Assembly (NCBI GenBank): GCA_937998865.1
Contig: CALLBR010000015.1
Coordinates: 1-64,000, forward strand
Source of the DNA: an uncultured bacterium
GTDB taxonomy: Bacteria > Nitrospirota > Thermodesulfovibrionia > Thermodesulfovibrionales > Thermodesulfovibrionaceae
Reading direction: 5' to 3'
Length of the DNA stretch: 64,000 nt
The translations under genes and the position numbers were made by a program. The notes under the pieces were generated by a model that made no database searches, had not been told where the DNA came from, and saw only the letters and a program-made list of their open reading frames with translations. Shown in pieces: positions 18,534-27,734 of this stretch (position 1 is its first letter; every line of letters begins with the position of its first letter).

Positions 18534-19687
18534 TGTCTTTTGTAAGATACATATTTATAATTTTGATTTCTATTTTAATTGCTTTAAATGTATACTCTGC
18601 TCAACCTAAAGAAGAGCTTAAGGAATTAAAAAAAGAAATTGAGAGCCATAAAAAGAAACTTCAAGATATTAAAAAAACAGAAAAAAATTTAATAGAGGAA
18701 CTTCAAAGGGTTACAAGAGAGCTAAATGAAATAGAGAAAAAAATAACACAAAAAAGAGAAAAGATAAAATCACTACAATTAAAAATTACAGCAACAGAAA
18801 AGGAAATAAAACTATATAGTTATCAATTAGAAAACAGAAAGCAATATCTTGCCTTTAGAATCAGAGAAATTCATAAATTATCCTATCAACCTGAGACCCT
18901 TTTTATAATATTGACTGAAGATGATCTAAACAAGGCATTAAGAAAAATAAGAAACAGTCAAAAAATAATAAGCCTTGACAAAGAGCTTATAGCTCAATAC
19001 AGGTCTGAATTAAATAATTTAGCCATCCAACAAACACAGTTGAAAAATCTTCTTTATTCGCTAAAAAAGGAAGAAGAAGAATTAAAAGAGACAGAAAGAG
19101 CTCAAATTCAAAAAAGAAAGGAAAGGGAAGCACTTCTGGTAAAGATACAAAAAGACAAAACAGCCTATGAGAGAAAAATTAAAGAACTTGAAGAAAATGC
19201 CAGAAGACTTACAAGACTTCTTCAGGAGACAGAAAAAAAGGAGAAAAGAGCAGGAAAGTCTGACATAACTATATTAGAGGGTGAATTTACCAAAAGAAAA
19301 GGCAATCTTTTATGGCCTGTGTCAGGTAAAATCGTGGCTCATTTTGGAAATCAAAGAGACCCTGTTTTTAATGTTCCAATGTTTAGAAGTGGTATTTATA
19401 TTCAAGCTTCTCCAGGGACTCCGGTAAAAGCTGCTGCAGAAGGAAAAACTGTATATGCAAATTATTTCAAAGGTTATGAAAACCTTGTTATAATAAGTCA
19501 TGGAGAGGGTTATTATACAGTCTACGGAAACCTTTCTAACTTAAGTGTGAAGGAGGGTAATTTTGTTAAAAGTGGTCAAATTATTGGAATTGTTAGTGAT
19601 AAGTCAAACATTGATACATCAGCACTCTATTTTGAAATAAGATATAGAGGAAAGCCACTTAATCCTGAGCAGTGGCTTAAGAGATAA
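18530..19687 (+). CDS. EnvC-like murein hydrolase activator (degenerate M23/LytM)
   Basis: The 385-residue exported protein has a signal peptide (about 1-24), a long coiled coil (about 25-245) and a C-terminal M23/LytM domain (about 260-385). The catalytic zinc ligands appear lost: the usual HxGxD element reads FRSGIYI and the usual YAHL element reads VYGNL. Degenerate LytM domains are the mark of EnvC/NlpD-type activators that switch on amidases rather than cut the wall themselves. The position directly after ftsEX, with overlapping stop and start, supports the EnvC role. Confidence 0.9.
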   Translation: MMSFVRYIFIILISILIALNVYSAQPKEELKELKKEIESHKKKLQDIKKTEKNLIEELQRVTRELNEIEKKITQKREKIKSLQLKITATEKEIKLYSYQLENRKQYLAFRIREIHKLSYQPETLFIILTEDDLNKALRKIRNSQKIISLDKELIAQYRSELNNLAIQQTQLKNLLYSLKKEEEELKETERAQIQKRKEREALLVKIQKDKTAYERKIKELEENARRLTRLLQETEKKEKRAGKSDITILEGEFTKRKGNLLWPVSGKIVAHFGNQRDPVFNVPMFRSGIYIQASPGTPVKAAAEGKTVYANYFKGYENLVIISHGEGYYTVYGNLSNLSVKEGNFVKSGQIIGIVSDKSNIDTSALYFEIRYRGKPLNPEQWLKR

Positions 19688-19707
19688 AAAAGGAGGAATC
19701 AAAGAAA

Positions 19708-20976
19708 ATGAGGAAATTTTTCTATATTATTTTAATTTTAATTATTGCTTTCTGTGGAGTTTCTTTAGGACGTTGGTCTGCTGCTCAAAATAGTGATTTA
19801 GTATATGAAGATTTGAGAATTTTTACAGAAGTATTCCATAAAATTCAGAAAAATTATGTGGATGAAATAAACTCTAAAGAACTCATTAGGGCTGCCTTGA
19901 AAGGAATGATAAATACCTTGGATCCCCATTCAGCTTATTTAACTCCTGAGGCATATAAAGAATTTCAAACAGAAACAAAAGGAGAATTTGGAGGAATAGG
20001 TATACAAATAGGTATTAAAGATGGAGCACTGACAGTTATCGCACCTCTTGAGGATACTCCTGCCTTTAAATCAGGAATAAAAGCTGGTGACAAGATTATA
20101 AAGATCGACGGTCAGCCTACAAAGGATATGAATATAAATGACGCAGTTTCAAAAATGAGAGGGCCTAAGGGTAAACCCGTGACCTTGACAATTCAAAGAG
20201 AGGGATGGAATCAACCGAAAGACATTACAATAATAAGAGACATCATAAAGATCAAAAGTGTTAAGCATAAAATGATAGACAAAGAAATTGGGTATATAAA
20301 GCTTGTTCAATTTCAGGAAAGCACAGCTCAAGATTTAGCAAACTCTCTAAAGGAACTCAAAGAAAAAGGGATGGAATTTTTAATTCTTGATTTAAGAAAC
20401 AATCCTGGTGGTCTCCTAAACAGTGCTGTGGAGGTAACAGAACAGTTTTTACCTCCAAAACATCTTGTAGTATCAATAAAAGGGCGAACAGGTGAAAAAA
20501 TAGACTACTACACTGCAGGATTAAAACCTATTTATGATAAGATTCCCATGATTGTCCTTGTAAATCAAGGATCTGCTTCAGCTTCTGAAATTGTAGCAGG
20601 TGCTCTTCAGGATTGGGGAAGAGCTCCCATTCTGGGAGTGCAAACTTTTGGTAAAGGCTCTGTTCAGAGTCTTATTCCTTTAAGTGATGGTTCAGCTCTT
20701 AAGCTTACTACTGCCAAGTATTATACTCCCAAGGGTAGAAGTATTCATGCTGTTGGAATTATACCAGATATAGTAGTGAAATTAGACACTAAGAATGGAA
20801 AAGAAATCCCAGTTATAAGAGAGAAGGATCTGGAACAGCATCATAGAGGTGAAAAAATTGAAACAGAAGAAAAAGCTCCCCACGAGGTAGATGAAAAAGA
20901 TGATAATCAGCTTCAGAGAGCTATTGATATACTAAAAAGCTGGAAAATAATTGATAAGCTTAAAAGAGCTGCTTAA
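19708..20976 (+). CDS. ctpA: Carboxyl-terminal processing protease (S41)
   Basis: The 422-residue periplasmic serine protease has an N-terminal signal anchor (about 3-20), a PDZ domain (about 95-175) and the S41 catalytic domain with the nucleophile Ser in NQGSASASEIVAGAL and the general-base Lys in GKGSVQSLIPL. Such proteases trim periplasmic proteins, including cell-wall enzymes, and follow an envC-like gene in many genomes. AAGGAGG lies 11 nt upstream of ATG. The C-terminal tail (about 375-422) is charged. Confidence 0.94.
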   Translation: MRKFFYIILILIIAFCGVSLGRWSAAQNSDLVYEDLRIFTEVFHKIQKNYVDEINSKELIRAALKGMINTLDPHSAYLTPEAYKEFQTETKGEFGGIGIQIGIKDGALTVIAPLEDTPAFKSGIKAGDKIIKIDGQPTKDMNINDAVSKMRGPKGKPVTLTIQREGWNQPKDITIIRDIIKIKSVKHKMIDKEIGYIKLVQFQESTAQDLANSLKELKEKGMEFLILDLRNNPGGLLNSAVEVTEQFLPPKHLVVSIKGRTGEKIDYYTAGLKPIYDKIPMIVLVNQGSASASEIVAGALQDWGRAPILGVQTFGKGSVQSLIPLSDGSALKLTTAKYYTPKGRSIHAVGIIPDIVVKLDTKNGKEIPVIREKDLEQHHRGEKIETEEKAPHEVDEKDDNQLQRAIDILKSWKIIDKLKRAA

Positions 20977-20982
20977 ATTAAT

Positions 20983-21066
20983 GCCGAAGTGGCGGAATTG
21001 GCAGACGCGCCAGATTCAGGATCTGGTGGTGGAAACGCCGTGCGGGTTCGAATCCCGCCTTCGGCA
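20983..21066 (+). tRNA. tRNA-Leu (anticodon CAG)
   Basis: This is an 84-nt type II tRNA. The acceptor GCCGAAG pairs with CTTCGGC (21059-21065) and the discriminator is A (21066). The anticodon stem CCAGA/TCTGG encloses the loop TTCAGGA with anticodon CAG, which reads CUG. A long variable arm (GGTGGAAACGCC) and the T-arm GCGGGTTCGAATCCCGC are present. CCA is not encoded. It lies 6 nt after ctpA and 15 nt before a convergent glycosyltransferase gene. Confidence 0.97.
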
Positions 21067-21081
21067 TATGAATAAATCTTC

Positions 21082-22197
21082 TTAAAAGGAATTGATATGA
21101 TTAATCTTGTCTGAAGTTTTCATCAAGTTTTCTTGAGTTACTCTCTCTAAAAATTTTTCATACTCTTGAACAATTCTGTCCCAAGTAAAATGCAATGCAT
21201 AAGTTTTTCCACGCTTTCCCATTTCTTCTAAAAGAAGTTCATTTTTTAGAAGATATTCAATAGTTTCCTTAAGGGACCATTCATCCTCGGAGCGAAAACT
21301 TATTCCAAAACCATTTTCTTTTACAAATCTTAATTCTGGGATGTCACTTACAATAATGGGTTTTCCAATTGCTGCTGCTTCTAAAGCAACAATGCCTTGT
21401 CCCTCGAAACGGGATGGCAGTAAAATAAATTTAACATTAGAAAGAAATTTTAATTTCTCTGCTTCTGATAAATAGCCAATATAGTAGACTCTTTCAGAAA
21501 TATTCATCCTTTTTATCATTACTTGCAGTTTTTTTACCTCTTTTCCTCTCCCAGCAATCAACACTTTCACATTTAATTTTTTGATAGCTTTAATGAGAAT
21601 GTCTAATCCTTTGTTGTAAATATCAATTCTTCCTACAAAACCTAAATAGTCACCCCCTTTAGTCTCTAACTTCAGTAATTTTTCTGAAATGCCGTTTGGA
21701 ATTACTTTCGCATCAAAGCCAAATTTACGATTAGTTTCTTCAGAAACAGAGATTTTGTGTGTGAACTTTTTAGGATAAAATTTTTCTATTAGATAAAAAG
21801 GAATACCTGCAATAAAGTATTTTTTTAAAATGTTTATTCCCTCTTTATGATGCAACTGTAAAACCACATTTTTATGAAAAAATCTTGAAAAAACAGGATT
21901 CCACGGTGCAAAGTCCTCTATTACTATGTCATAATCTTTGGCATGTTTTTTTAAAAAGTGGATTGCCTTAAGAGCATAAGAAAATACGCTTAAAATGTAA
22001 TTTCTACTAATACCTAAAAATTTAAAATTGACACCTTCTTCTTCATAATCCTTTGCTTTTGGATAATTTCCAGAGATTACAGTAATTTCATGTCCCTTTT
22101 TCGCAAGTCTTCTATTAATTTCAAAACACCTAACGGCTCCACCTCCACCTACCCAAGGGTTGTTAATATGATCATAAATAAGATGTAGTATTTTCAT
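21082..22197 (-). CDS. Glycosyltransferase family 4
   Basis: The 371-residue GT-B enzyme opens with HLIYDHINNPWVGGGGAVRCFEINRRL (acceptor domain) and has a donor domain with LGFVGRIDIYNKGLDILIKAI and the retaining-GT4 motif E-x7-E in EGQGIVALEAAAIGKPIIVSD. It transfers an activated sugar, at the cytoplasmic face, to a growing glycan; the sugar cannot be told from sequence. It is the last gene of the minus-strand glycan cluster and overlaps the next GT gene by 4 nt. Confidence 0.9.
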   Translation of the reverse strand: MKILHLIYDHINNPWVGGGGAVRCFEINRRLAKKGHEITVISGNYPKAKDYEEEGVNFKFLGISRNYILSVFSYALKAIHFLKKHAKDYDIVIEDFAPWNPVFSRFFHKNVVLQLHHKEGINILKKYFIAGIPFYLIEKFYPKKFTHKISVSEETNRKFGFDAKVIPNGISEKLLKLETKGGDYLGFVGRIDIYNKGLDILIKAIKKLNVKVLIAGRGKEVKKLQVMIKRMNISERVYYIGYLSEAEKLKFLSNVKFILLPSRFEGQGIVALEAAAIGKPIIVSDIPELRFVKENGFGISFRSEDEWSLKETIEYLLKNELLLEEMGKRGKTYALHFTWDRIVQEYEKFLERVTQENLMKTSDKINHINSF

Positions 22198-23321
22198 AAT
22201 CTATATGTTGTGGATAAAGAGGATTTAAAAAGTTTTCCAAATTTTTCAATTATAATCTCCTTTTTAAACAATTCTACTTTTTCCTTACCTGTCTGAGCAT
22301 ATCCTTTCATTTCTTCGTAATTGTTAAATGCATACTCAATTGCTTCCTTAATAAGCTCTGTGCTTCCAGGTTTAATTAAAATTCCATTCCTTTTATGTAT
22401 AATAATTTCAGGTATTCCATCAACATCCGTTGCTACAATTGGCGTTTCACAGGCTAATGCCTCAATAAGTACATTGGGGATACCTTCACTAAAAGAGGGA
22501 AGAACAAACAGATGTGAAGCTTTTATGTATGATATGGCATTCTCTTTATAGCCTAAAAATTCTATTCTTAAATCTTCTTTGGCAATTTCTCTTAATGCAG
22601 GTTCTAAATCTCCTTGACCTAAAATCAAAAGTCTTAGATTTTCACTTTTTAGCTTTTTGAAAGCTTCAATAAGTAAATCAACACCTTTCCTTTTAACTAA
22701 GCTACCCACATAAATTATGTAAAATAAGTTTTCTCTAAAGTTTAATTTTTTTCTAATCTCTTCTTTTGACGGCAATTGACTGACTCTTTCAATGGGAAAA
22801 ATATTGTAGATTACAAAACATTTCTTATTATCAAGCCATTTAATCCTTTTTGCTACTTCATTGGAATTAAAAAGCAGTATATGAGCTTTTTTATAGGCAA
22901 ATTTTAAAAGCAACTTTTTTAAAGATCCGCACTTAACTTCCTTAGCATATATATAGTCAAGATTTCCAAGGATATTTGCAATGTGAGGCTTTTTTATGGT
23001 CATTAGCACTAAAGAAGTCAGAAAGGTCGAATACTCAAGCCAAGATATGATTAGGTGAGGATTTAATTTTTTTATTGTTTTTCTTAGTTCTAAAAGGGCT
23101 CGGAGAGTTTTTCTTCTTCTATCACCTATAAATCCGAAAATTTTTATATCATTATTTAGATCTTTTAATCTAACCCCACATCCCTCAGTTAGAAAAAGAT
23201 TTAACTCAAAAATTTCCCTTTTTAAACCATTCAGAAGCTCTATAAGTTGATACTCTGCACCTCCAGTGCCAAGATGATCTATTACAAAGAGAAGATTTAT
23301 TCTATCCATTTTAGGTACCAT
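22194..23321 (-). CDS. Glycosyltransferase family 4
   Basis: The 375-residue GT-B glycosyltransferase has the N-terminal DHLGTGGAEYQLIELLNGL, IYVGSLVKRKGVDLLIEAFKKL in the donor domain, and the E-x7-E motif in EGIPNVLIEALACETPIVATD. The TGGAEYQL-type start is common in capsule, exopolysaccharide and O-antigen transferases. It overlaps asnB by 25 nt at its start and the next GT gene by 4 nt at its end. Confidence 0.9.
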   Translation of the reverse strand: MVPKMDRINLLFVIDHLGTGGAEYQLIELLNGLKREIFELNLFLTEGCGVRLKDLNNDIKIFGFIGDRRRKTLRALLELRKTIKKLNPHLIISWLEYSTFLTSLVLMTIKKPHIANILGNLDYIYAKEVKCGSLKKLLLKFAYKKAHILLFNSNEVAKRIKWLDNKKCFVIYNIFPIERVSQLPSKEEIRKKLNFRENLFYIIYVGSLVKRKGVDLLIEAFKKLKSENLRLLILGQGDLEPALREIAKEDLRIEFLGYKENAISYIKASHLFVLPSFSEGIPNVLIEALACETPIVATDVDGIPEIIIHKRNGILIKPGSTELIKEAIEYAFNNYEEMKGYAQTGKEKVELFKKEIIIEKFGKLFKSSLSTTYRL

Positions 23322-25135
23322 CTTTTAAAGAAATATATGGCAAAAAGCTTGTTCCATAGATTTCCTTTGCCTTTTTGTTGAAGAACAAGGAGATTAGTTA
23401 TGTATTTTTCATTTAGAAAATTAACATGAGGTAGTTCCTTTAATTTAGCCATAAGATTAGTCTTTACTAAAAAATCCTTTGGAATATCAAAGCCTTGCTT
23501 TCTGTCTACAGGAAAGTTTGGTGGAAACTTAGATTTAGCCAGTTTTTTCAACATATATTTAGTTTTGTTCTCCTTAAGTTTTAAGTCACCACTTATGTTT
23601 CTAAAGGAAAGTTCTATCAAGTCTTTATTCAAAAAGGGAGTTCTTACTTCAAGAGAATTCATCATGCTTGCTCTGTCTACTTTTACAAGTATTTGTTGAA
23701 GATTTATATGATAGTCAGCATAACTCATTTTGTTTATAAAATCTCCACTGTATTTTTCCATTAGAGCTTTCTTTAATCTCAATGGAGTTTCATGCTCATT
23801 TAGATAGGGAATTAGCTTTTTTCTCTCCCCTTCCTTGAATATCTGAGTTTGATTAGTGTAACAGCCATAATTTCCCTCTCCAATTCCCATTAGAGTGTTC
23901 TTACCAAAATAACCTTCTGGCAAAAAACTGCCCATAAAATAAAAGATTTTTCTTAAAAAACATGGCATATATTGAGATAGTTTGCTACATAACTTTGAAG
24001 AGAGATAATGAATATAACCTGCGAACAATTCATCTCCGCCGTCACCTGAAAGGGCTACTGTTAAATAATTCTTTACATACTTACAGAGATAATATGTGGG
24101 AATTAAGGAAGAATCATAGATAGGTTCGTCAATAGTATCTGCAATTTCTTCAAGGGCTTTTTCAAAGTCTGGTTCAATGATGATTTCTGTGTGATCTGTT
24201 CCCAAAGAATTAGCAACAATCTTTGAATACTCTGTTTCATTTTTGCTACTGCCCTCAAATCCTACTGTAAAAGTCTTAATCTTTTGTGCTCCTGCTTCTT
24301 TCATGAAATAAACCGTTAGGCTTGAGTCTATTCCACCACTTAAAAAAGCACCAAGAGGAACATCACTTATCATCCTTCTTTTTACAGACTTCTTTAAGAT
24401 TTCAGAGATGGACTCCATTAACTCCTTTTCAGGCATAGATTTTTCAAAGGAAGGTATTTCCCAAAAAGGTTGTAAATGAAGAGAGTTTGATTCGAAGTCA
24501 AAAATCATCATGTGAGCTGGAGGGAGTTTATAGGTGTTTTTGAAAAAACTCATATCATGAGGTAAATAACCTAAAGCAAAATAGAAGTTTACTTTGCTAA
24601 AATCGAAAATTGGTCTAATTTGTTGTATTAAAATCTGTTTTAGCTCCGAGGAAAAGATGAAGTTTTTACCATCAAAGTAATAAAAGAGGGGTTTTTCTCC
24701 TGCTATATCCCTTGCGAGGATAAGTTTTCTTTTCTGCAAATCTAATAAACAAAAGGCAAACATGCCATCAAACTTTTTAACAAACTCATATCCATACTCT
24801 TTGTAGGCTTTAAGTATGACCTCTGTATCAGATTTTGAGAAGAATCTATAGCCCTTATTTATTAAGTCTTCCCTTATTTCTAAGTAGTTGTATATTTCTC
24901 CATTGAAAACTATCCAAAGACTTTTATCCTCTGTTCCCATAGGCTGATTTGCTTTAGGACTAAGATCAATTATTGAAAGTCTGTTGTGACCTAAGGCAAG
25001 ATTTAATTTGTCAAAATAGAGATAATCTGAAAAATCAGGACCTCTGTATTTGGTTATCTCCAAAGCTCTTTTTGTTCCATCAATTATATGTGCCTTTTGC
25101 CACTTCTTTGAATAGTATCCAAAAATGCTACACAT
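23297..25135 (-). CDS. asnB: Asparagine synthase (glutamine-hydrolysing), AsnB family
   Basis: The enzyme uses glutamine nitrogen and ATP to make asparagine, or amidates a sugar acid when it sits in a glycan cluster. I start it at ATG 25135 rather than TTG 25138 because the catalytic Cys must be residue 2 (MCSIFGYYSK). The 612-residue protein has an N-terminal class II glutaminase (NRLSIIDLSPKANQPM, FNGEIYNYLEIR) and a C-terminal synthetase with the pyrophosphate loop SGGIDSS. The start ATG overlaps the TGA of the upstream methyltransferase by one nucleotide. Its position among glycosyltransferases suggests a role in surface glycan modification. Confidence 0.92.
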   Translation of the reverse strand: MCSIFGYYSKKWQKAHIIDGTKRALEITKYRGPDFSDYLYFDKLNLALGHNRLSIIDLSPKANQPMGTEDKSLWIVFNGEIYNYLEIREDLINKGYRFFSKSDTEVILKAYKEYGYEFVKKFDGMFAFCLLDLQKRKLILARDIAGEKPLFYYFDGKNFIFSSELKQILIQQIRPIFDFSKVNFYFALGYLPHDMSFFKNTYKLPPAHMMIFDFESNSLHLQPFWEIPSFEKSMPEKELMESISEILKKSVKRRMISDVPLGAFLSGGIDSSLTVYFMKEAGAQKIKTFTVGFEGSSKNETEYSKIVANSLGTDHTEIIIEPDFEKALEEIADTIDEPIYDSSLIPTYYLCKYVKNYLTVALSGDGGDELFAGYIHYLSSKLCSKLSQYMPCFLRKIFYFMGSFLPEGYFGKNTLMGIGEGNYGCYTNQTQIFKEGERKKLIPYLNEHETPLRLKKALMEKYSGDFINKMSYADYHINLQQILVKVDRASMMNSLEVRTPFLNKDLIELSFRNISGDLKLKENKTKYMLKKLAKSKFPPNFPVDRKQGFDIPKDFLVKTNLMAKLKELPHVNFLNEKYITNLLVLQQKGKGNLWNKLFAIYFFKRWYLKWIE

Positions 25136-25788
25136 CAAGGTTTTCTCGCTATAAGATAATAACCACTGGCAAAAAGTTTATTGTTTTTTTTATTCCTTAG
25201 AATTATATCAAAATACTTCAAATAGAAAAATAAAAACCTTGCCAATATGCCTAAGAATTCAGAAAGCTTTTTATTATCTGAAAATGCTCTAAAAAAATCA
25301 TTTATAGCCCATGAAAGCCCAGATCCGCTACCCATGATAACTCCAACTTCTTCAATATGATAATCTTTAAATAAAATCTTTAATCCATCCATTGTAAATC
25401 TCCAATAATCATGGGGGTCTTGATGGTAACCCTGCATAAAAGGAACACTTACATAACAGTATCCCTTGCTTTTCAAAATTCTTTTAAATTCTGAAACTGC
25501 AAGCCAAGGATTTTCAATATGTTCTAAAGTGCCTGTGCATATTATAAGATCAACTGAATTATTTTTGAAAGGTAGAGAGTGAATATCTGCAATTACTCTT
25601 GTATTTAAAGTTTGGTATTTATCAAGAGTAATTATATTTTTACTTATTAGTCTACCCCCAGATCCAATATCTAAGATTATGCTATTTTCGTTGAAATTTT
25701 TAAGGAAATCCATTAAATGTTTCTCATTAGGTAGTGTAACTTGCGGAAAATATTTCCATATGGAGAAACTGGCTTTATAGTAAGGCAT
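25135..25788 (-). CDS. SAM-dependent methyltransferase (class I)
   Basis: The 217-residue enzyme has the Rossmann SAM motif SIILDIGSGGRLISKN, an acidic loop (VIADIHSLPF), CTGTLEHIENP and VSVPFMQGYHQDPHDYWRFT, of the Methyltransf_11 type common in polysaccharide clusters. The substrate is unknown and is probably a sugar or lipid intermediate. It overlaps its neighbours on both sides by a single nucleotide (TGATG), so it is tightly coupled. Confidence 0.85.
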   Translation of the reverse strand: MPYYKASFSIWKYFPQVTLPNEKHLMDFLKNFNENSIILDIGSGGRLISKNIITLDKYQTLNTRVIADIHSLPFKNNSVDLIICTGTLEHIENPWLAVSEFKRILKSKGYCYVSVPFMQGYHQDPHDYWRFTMDGLKILFKDYHIEEVGVIMGSGSGLSWAINDFFRAFSDNKKLSEFLGILARFLFFYLKYFDIILRNKKNNKLFASGYYLIARKP

Positions 25789-26906
25789 CAGCCATAAACC
25801 TCAAGAATAGCCTCTTCGTAATACTTCACGATTTTTTTTACATCATATTTTTCGGCGGATTCGATCCCATTTTTAATCATTTCGGTTCTTAATTTTGAAT
25901 CATAAATCATTCTATTCAAAGCATTCTTCAATGCTTCTACATCATCTACAGGAACTAAGAATCCGTTTTTTTCATTCTCTATTATTTCTGAAGGTCCAAA
26001 GGAACAATCAGTGGAAACAACAGGGCATCCTGATGCCATAGCTTCAACCAAAACATTTGCAAAAGCCTCAAAGTTCGATGGCAAAACTAATGAGATAGCC
26101 TTTTTCATGTATTTATAAGGATTTTTTTGGAAACCCTTAAAAAGGATTTTTTCTATAATTCCTAATTTTTTGGCAAGATTTATCAAATTTTCTTTCTCCT
26201 CTCCTTCTCCTAAAATTAGAAGCCTCAAATCTTCCCTTCTCAACTCTCTAAAAGCCTTTAAAAGAAGAGGGATATTTTTTTGCTCATGAAGCCTACCTAC
26301 AAAAAGAATATAGGGATCTTTAATATCAATCTCCTCTTGAGAAAGCTTTTTTATCTCTTCTAAATCTATGGGATTCGGTATTACTCTTATAAGGCAATCC
26401 TTTATTTTGAAATCACCAATGAGCTGACTTTTAACACCTTGAGAGGGAGATATTATCATATTAGTTCTTTTGTAGAGAAATTTAGTCAAAATTTTTGCAA
26501 AATGTTTCTTAGTATTAGAAAAAATTGAATTAAGATAATAAGATAAATTTATTCGCTCACTTATGATCCTTTTCTTTTTAGAGAATAAAGAAGCCATTAA
26601 ATTAACTATGTTTGACTCCCACATGAAGGAAAATACTATATCATACTTTTTTTCAATTTTTGTTAATCTATTAACAGCTCTTAAAAGATACCTTCTGATT
26701 TTTTCACCCTTTACTCCAAGGTCAAAGATTTTGATATTAGAAGGCAAATGATCAATATAAATACCCTTTTTTTTAAGTAGGGAAAGATCAAAGGAGAATA
26801 GTTCGCTACTTAATCCATTCAAAGTTTTCATTAATACTTTCTCAGCTCCTCCACCCTCTAAAGAGTTTATAAGAAAGAGAATTCTAACTTTTCCATGCAA
26901 TGGCAT
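25788..26906 (-). CDS. Glycosyltransferase family 4
   Basis: The 372-residue GT-B enzyme has the N-terminal INSLEGGGAEKVLMKTLNGL, donor motif ILFVGRLHEQKNIPLLLKAF, and E-x7-E in EAFANVLVEAMASGCPVVSTD followed by FGPSEII. This pattern is typical of N-acetylgalactosamine- or glucosamine-adding transferases such as the PglJ/H group, but specificity cannot be assigned. It overlaps the upstream methyltransferase gene by 23 nt. Confidence 0.9.
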   Translation of the reverse strand: MPLHGKVRILFLINSLEGGGAEKVLMKTLNGLSSELFSFDLSLLKKKGIYIDHLPSNIKIFDLGVKGEKIRRYLLRAVNRLTKIEKKYDIVFSFMWESNIVNLMASLFSKKKRIISERINLSYYLNSIFSNTKKHFAKILTKFLYKRTNMIISPSQGVKSQLIGDFKIKDCLIRVIPNPIDLEEIKKLSQEEIDIKDPYILFVGRLHEQKNIPLLLKAFRELRREDLRLLILGEGEEKENLINLAKKLGIIEKILFKGFQKNPYKYMKKAISLVLPSNFEAFANVLVEAMASGCPVVSTDCSFGPSEIIENEKNGFLVPVDDVEALKNALNRMIYDSKLRTEMIKNGIESAEKYDVKKIVKYYEEAILEVYG

Positions 26907-27591
26907 ATATTTCGCCCTCTATATAAATATCCTTTGTAAACCTAGAATGGAGGAAGAAATTAATAATATTAAAAACAAATCTTGACTTAAAAGACAAACC
27001 TTTTATAGGATAAACAGTCACATTTTTAAATCCCGTTACCAAAATAACCTCTCTAAGGCTTGAGGGAGTAAAACCAATCTCGTGGGTAAAATCTATGAAT
27101 CTATTGCTTGATCCGAAAAGTGGAGATCCAGCATTAGGAACTTCAATTATTAATATACCCTTTTCTGATAATCTGTCATAGATGAGCTCCAACAATTCTA
27201 AAACCTCTTCTTTGAATAAATGCTCAAGGACATGGAAAAGTATAATTAAATCAAACTCTTCAGAACATTTCTTTAAATAATTAAACATATCATCAGGCAC
27301 TATAAGTTCTTTTATATCAGGCAAAGCTGATGAGATTTGAGATGAGGATTTTTCAACTCCTTTTATGTTAAAGTAGCCTTTTTCTTTAAGATACTTAAGG
27401 AAAAATCCTTTACCACAACCAAGCTCAACAATTTTAGAGTTTTTATCAGTAGGGAGAAACTTTTCATAATTTAAATCATACAGTCTCTTTCTTCTTTCGT
27501 ATTCCTTTAAAGGATTAAGGTTTTCTGAATATTTCGTTAGGGTTTCTACATATTGACTGTATATTTTTTCTCTGTATCTTGCTGAACCCAT
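26884..27591 (-). CDS. SAM-dependent methyltransferase (class I)
   Basis: The 235-residue methyltransferase has SKIVELGCGKGFFLKYLKEKG (SAM-binding loop), LIILFHVLEHLFKEEVLELLE and ILIIEVPNAGSPLFGSSNRF. Proteins with this VPN-x-F-type element usually act on sugars or glycan ends. It is the first gene of the tightly overlapped six-gene block ending at 21082. The ATG is preceded by AAAGGCAAAGG. The 143 nt upstream (27592-27734) show no gene. Confidence 0.85.
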   Translation of the reverse strand: MGSARYREKIYSQYVETLTKYSENLNPLKEYERRKRLYDLNYEKFLPTDKNSKIVELGCGKGFFLKYLKEKGYFNIKGVEKSSSQISSALPDIKELIVPDDMFNYLKKCSEEFDLIILFHVLEHLFKEEVLELLELIYDRLSEKGILIIEVPNAGSPLFGSSNRFIDFTHEIGFTPSSLREVILVTGFKNVTVYPIKGLSFKSRFVFNIINFFLHSRFTKDIYIEGEIYAIAWKS

Positions 27592-27734
27592 CCTTTGCCT
27601 TTCAATATTACTAAAGCTTCTTTTTTTGCAATCTACTACTGGAACCCTGTGAGTCTTTTATTTTATAAGTTTTTCTTAGCACCATAGATATGCTTGATGA
27701 AATTTTTCATTGGCATATTATCAAAAGAAAAACT

